DNA from: Candidatus Izemoplasma sp.
GTDB taxonomy: Bacteria; Bacillota_I; Bacilli_A; Izemoplasmatales; Izemoplasmataceae
Direction: 5' to 3'
Assembly: GCA_007116105.1 (NCBI GenBank)
Contig: SKJA01000073.1
Coordinates: forward strand, 1-7,612
DNA: 7,612 nt
Position 1 is the first letter of the stretch, and each line of letters starts with the position of its first letter. Positions 5,639 through 7,612 of this stretch are shown here, one piece after another. A program made the translations under genes and the position numbers. The notes beneath the pieces are model-generated. The model was given only the letters and a program-made list of their open reading frames with translations. It was not told the DNA's origin and did no database searches.

Positions 5639-5848
5639 ATGGAACCACGTTACCCGAGCAAGCGAACCGCTTGGATTTATATCTTAGTCAGTGGTGTCAT
5701 TGGCACGGCTGTGTATGTGGGCTTTAACGCCTTCTTATCACCAGATTTAAGCTACTTTGAGATGCTTGTACAAGCCGTTTTCTTCTTTACCATTTGGCTT
5801 GTGGTCCAAGCCTTTTTGAATCGCCGACGTTACAAACGTAAAGACTAA
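5639..5848 (+). CDS. Small two-helix membrane protein downstream of mgtE, function unknown
   Basis: A 69-residue protein with two predicted transmembrane helices (about 11-33 and 39-60), a basic N-terminus (RYPSKR) and a strongly basic C-terminal tail (NRRRYKRKD, 61-69). The positive-inside rule puts both ends in the cytoplasm. The ATG at 5639 starts one base after the mgtE stop. A GGGGAT sequence at 5628-5633 is a mediocre ribosome site, so translation probably depends on ribosomes finishing mgtE. The frame is also open from an ATG at 5612 inside mgtE, but that start has no better site. The terminator at 5841-5872 closes the mgtE unit directly after this gene, so the two are one operon. It may be an accessory to MgtE, but no motif shows this, and I do not recognise the family. 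Confidence 0.75.
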   Translation: MEPRYPSKRTAWIYILVSGVIGTAVYVGFNAFLSPDLSYFEMLVQAVFFFTIWLVVQAFLNRRRYKRKD

Positions 5849-5872
5849 GCCGCGTGCGGCTTAGTTTTTTTT
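5841..5872 (+). terminator. Intrinsic terminator of the mgtE operon
   Basis: A 9-bp GC-rich stem (5844-5852 with 5857-5865; ACTAAGCCG/CGGCTTAGT), a CGTG loop and eight T. The left arm contains the stop codon TAA (5846-5848) of the small membrane protein gene, an economical overlap also seen at the other terminators in this window. Confidence 0.93.
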
Positions 5873-5896
5873 CAAGCGTTGTGCATTGCATAAAGT

Positions 5897-5911
5897 GATA
5901 AGATAAGATAA
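5897..5911. repeat. Triple GATAA tandem repeat upstream of the TetR gene
   Basis: Three exact copies of GATAA lie end to end, 48 nt before the TetR start. They lie just upstream of, or inside, the presumed promoter: TATGAT at 5915-5920 is the best -10, with no proper -35 at 16-18 bp (TTGCAT at 5886-5891 is 23 bp away). The array could be part of an operator or a variable promoter spacer, or chance in an AT-rich stretch. Confidence 0.45.
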
Positions 5912-5959
5912 CATTATGATATAGCCAATGTAGTCTAAGAATTATGAAAGGGTACCGTG

Positions 5960-6541
5960 ATGATGAATGGATTTGAAAGGCGAACCGAACAAAAGAAACA
6001 ACACATTCTTTCATGTGCGCATCAAATGTTTAAAGCACAGGGCGTGAAAGAAGTCAACATCATGGATTTGGCCAAAGTAGCGGATGTCTCACATGTGACC
6101 ATCTACCATTATTTTGGGAATAAAAAAGGGTTGATTGAAGCATCCTTAGATGACACTCTTGAACGAAAATCACAGGAAGCCAACGACATCATGATGCAAG
6201 AAGGTTCTTTTGAGTCGCGTCTTGAAAAACTTGTACGCTATGAAATCAATCGTTATGAGGGGTACCACGAAGATTTTGTTGAGCGTTTAATTCAACGAGA
6301 GAAGGCGCTTTTGAAACGTGACCCTGAAACCATTTTTGAAGGCACGAAAAGTCTCATCTTACAAGGACGACAAGAAGGTCGTATTCAAACCGACTTAAGC
6401 GACGAAACATTGGTGATGTTGGTGCATATGTTCCGCTTTTTGAAATCGAATGGGTATTTACAAAATGCCCAAGTCGTCAAAGAAATCTTTGACTTGTTCC
6501 GTCGCGGTTTAGGCGGTCGAATTGTTGAGAATCAACACTAA
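5960..6541 (+). CDS. TetR/AcrR-family transcriptional regulator
   Basis: A 193-residue one-component regulator of typical TetR length. The N-terminal three-helix DNA-binding domain spans about 8-60, with the helix-turn-helix at VNIMDLAKVADVSHVTIYHYFGNKKGLIE (32-60), which matches the family closely. The rest (about 65-190) is the variable all-helical ligand and dimer domain, which gives no clue to the inducer. Three start codons lie in a row (GTG 5957, ATG 5960, ATG 5963); ATG 5960 is chosen because AAAGGG at 5947-5952 is then 7 nt away. It is transcribed alone, with a terminator overlapping its stop codon. The nearest candidate target besides itself is the downstream hydrolase/NifX-like pair, which starts 62 nt later on the same strand. 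Confidence 0.92.
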   Translation: MMNGFERRTEQKKQHILSCAHQMFKAQGVKEVNIMDLAKVADVSHVTIYHYFGNKKGLIEASLDDTLERKSQEANDIMMQEGSFESRLEKLVRYEINRYEGYHEDFVERLIQREKALLKRDPETIFEGTKSLILQGRQEGRIQTDLSDETLVMLVHMFRFLKSNGYLQNAQVVKEIFDLFRRGLGGRIVENQH

Positions 6542-6565
6542 ACACAGCATGTCTGTGTTTTTTTT
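6540..6565 (+). terminator. Intrinsic terminator of the TetR gene
   Basis: An 8-bp stem AAACACAG/CTGTGTTT (6540-6547 with 6553-6560), a 5-nt loop CATGT, and a run of eight T (6558-6565) that begins within the right arm. It overlaps the TAA stop (6539-6541). With fewer G-C pairs than the other terminators here, some read-through into the hydrolase gene is possible, and no clear promoter is visible between 6566 and 6603. Confidence 0.8.
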
Positions 6566-6603
6566 ATCGCATTTGGTGTTAAATAGGTTATATGAGGTGA
6601 TCC

Positions 6604-7344
6604 ATGATGAAACGAAAATATCGCTGGCTTATAGGCATCAGCCTTGTGCTAATCACATTGTCTTTAGGGGCCTTGTTGACGATTCGCATCTTAACGTACG
6701 CCCCGACCACACAATCTCTTGCGGTCTTGAGTCTTGACCATGTCGAAGATCTTGGCACCGCGGTGGTGCTTCATCCTTTCGATGACGTCAAAGCGACGGT
6801 GGTGTTTTATCCAGGAGGCTTTGTCGAACCAGAAAGTTACTTGTTGCTTGGCAATGCGCTTGCGCTTAAAGGTTACCGTGTGATTGTCGTAAGGATGCCG
6901 CTGAATTTAGCCATTTTGGGCATTAACCGTGCACAGGATTACTTAGACCTTGTGGAAGGTCCGCTCATTCTAGCAGGCCATTCTTTGGGTGGAGCGAGTG
7001 CTGCGTTTTTTGTGGACCGAAACCCTGAACGCGTGGATGGCTTGATTTTAATGGCGGCGTATCCAGCTGAAGGGTTATCGTTGGTGGATTTACCGTTGGC
7101 GGTGTTGTCGATTCAAGGCAGTGAGGATTTAATTTTGAATCAAGAAGCCTTTGAGGCTACGCGTGAACACCTTCCTTCAAACACCACCTTTGTCATGCTT
7201 GATGGTGGAAACCATGCCGGGTTTGGCGCGTATGGTGCTCAGCGTGGGGATGGTGAGGCGACTCTATCGCCTTCCGCTCAAAGAACACAAATTCTTGACG
7301 CGATTGAATCGTGGTTTGAACAATCCTTTGGAGGTGCTCAATGA
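6604..7344 (+). CDS. Membrane-anchored alpha/beta hydrolase
   Basis: A 246-residue serine hydrolase of the alpha/beta-fold group with a dienelactone hydrolase-like core. Residues 1-31 are an uncleaved-looking signal anchor (MMKRKYRW followed by a hydrophobic helix at about 9-30), which would hold the enzyme on the outer face of the membrane. The core shows VVFYPGGFV (66-74, oxyanion-loop region), the nucleophile elbow GHSLGG with Ser127 (125-130), and a likely Asp175 (GSEDL) and His204 (GGNHAGFG) completing the triad. The substrate, an ester or a similar acyl bond, cannot be inferred. The first of two adjacent ATG codons is used, 6 nt after GAGG of GAGGTGA (6594-6600). The stop TGA overlaps the next gene start in ATGA, so the two are translationally coupled. 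No own promoter is convincing. Confidence 0.88.
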   Translation: MMKRKYRWLIGISLVLITLSLGALLTIRILTYAPTTQSLAVLSLDHVEDLGTAVVLHPFDDVKATVVFYPGGFVEPESYLLLGNALALKGYRVIVVRMPLNLAILGINRAQDYLDLVEGPLILAGHSLGGASAAFFVDRNPERVDGLILMAAYPAEGLSLVDLPLAVLSIQGSEDLILNQEAFEATREHLPSNTTFVMLDGGNHAGFGAYGAQRGDGEATLSPSAQRTQILDAIESWFEQSFGGAQ

Positions 7345-7612
7345 AAATTGCGGTCACAGAAGAACGAGGGTTTGTGGCAACCCACTTTGCCCATGTGAAA
7401 ACCTTAGTCGTGTATGATGTGTTTGAAGAAGGAATGGTTAAGCGAGAGAGCATAGACCACTCATTTGAGACTTATGAAGCCGTGTTTGATCGGTTGCTTG
7501 AGGCTAAGGTGGAGGCCGTCATCACCGGGGCGATTGGCCATGGCAGCATCGAACATATCATGGGACGCGGGATGACCATCTATTATGGCTTTGCGCATAC
7601 CGCCACTGAAGA
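7341..7612 (+). CDS. NifX/NifB C-terminal domain-like protein (dinitrogenase Fe-Mo cofactor family), partial
   Basis: The first 90 codons are visible and the gene runs off the window end. MKIAVTEERGFVATHFAHVK at the N-terminus, followed by a strand (TLVVYDVF), a helical stretch (TYEAVFDRLLEAKVEAVITG, about 47-66) and the AIGHGSIEHIMGRGMTIYYG region (67-86), fits the small ribonuclease H-like fold of the NifX/NafY/NifB C-terminal family, whose members are usually 100-120 residues. Without nif genes, such proteins in anaerobes are assumed to handle iron-sulfur or metal clusters, but the role is usually unknown. It starts within the hydrolase stop codon (4-nt ATGA overlap), with GGAGGTG at 7330-7336 as its ribosome site, so both proteins come from one transcript. 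Confidence 0.8.
   Translation, partial: MKIAVTEERGFVATHFAHVKTLVVYDVFEEGMVKRESIDHSFETYEAVFDRLLEAKVEAVITGAIGHGSIEHIMGRGMTIYYGFAHTATE

Noticed and set aside
5787..6014. Minus-strand frame of 75 codons across the mgtE-tetR gap
   Set aside because: It runs through a strong terminator and the TetR start region, and its translation looks like random low-complexity sequence.
1..7612. Mobile element, defence system, CRISPR array or RNA gene
   Set aside because: No transposase, integrase, nuclease, regularly spaced repeats, tRNA-like cloverleaf or rRNA segments are visible; gene spacing and signals look like stable chromosome.

Overview
The window looks like ordinary chromosome from an anaerobic, fermentative bacterium of the Bacillota/Mycoplasmatota side of the tree. 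The evidence is purine-rich Shine-Dalgarno sites (AAAGGAGG, AAGGAG, GAGGTGA), compact hairpin-plus-T-run terminators, TATAAT promoters, CcpA-box-like palindromes and an NAD-linked [FeFe]-hydrogenase operon. TGA is used as a stop (hydC and hydrolase genes) and Trp is encoded by TGG, so this is the standard bacterial code and not the Mycoplasma code. I cannot name the genus. There is no phage, transposon, CRISPR, rRNA or tRNA signal.

Layout. (1) Positions 1-2501, minus strand: a three-gene hydrogenase operon in the order hydC (NuoE-like), hydB (NuoF-like), hydA (catalytic subunit, only its first 53 codons in the window). The genes are coupled by an 11-nt overlap and an 11-nt gap. Its upstream region (2502-2620) is dense in candidate regulatory structure: a 14-nt direct repeat with a 21-bp period, a CcpA-box-like palindrome and an AT-rich inverted repeat. 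(2) 2619-2978, minus strand: a small three-helix membrane protein with its own extended -10 promoter and terminator. (3) 2990-4174, plus strand: an HxlR-family regulator followed by a short-chain dehydrogenase, ending in a strong terminator. This pair is divergent from the small membrane gene, and a good CcpA-box match sits between its -35 and -10. (4) 4182-5872, plus strand: an MgtE magnesium transporter gene with a clean promoter and no room for an M-box riboswitch, followed one base later by a two-helix membrane protein and a terminator overlapping its stop codon. (5) 5886-6565, plus strand: a TetR-family regulator with its own terminator. (6) 6604-7612, plus strand: a membrane-anchored alpha/beta hydrolase overlapping by ATGA with a NifX/NifB-C-like protein that runs off the window.

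How they work together. The hydrogenase subunits form one cytoplasmic complex that oxidises or reduces NAD(H) at HydB and makes or consumes H2 at HydA, probably together with ferredoxin. Sharing a GTAAGCGCT core between the hydrogenase upstream region and the HxlR/SDR promoter hints at common carbon- or redox-linked control, but this is inference. The other units look like separate housekeeping or accessory functions. I see no convincing new multi-gene system. The most interesting items are the architecture of the hydrogenase upstream region, the Cys-x-x-Cys in the wing of the HxlR regulator, and the small protein tightly coupled to mgtE.
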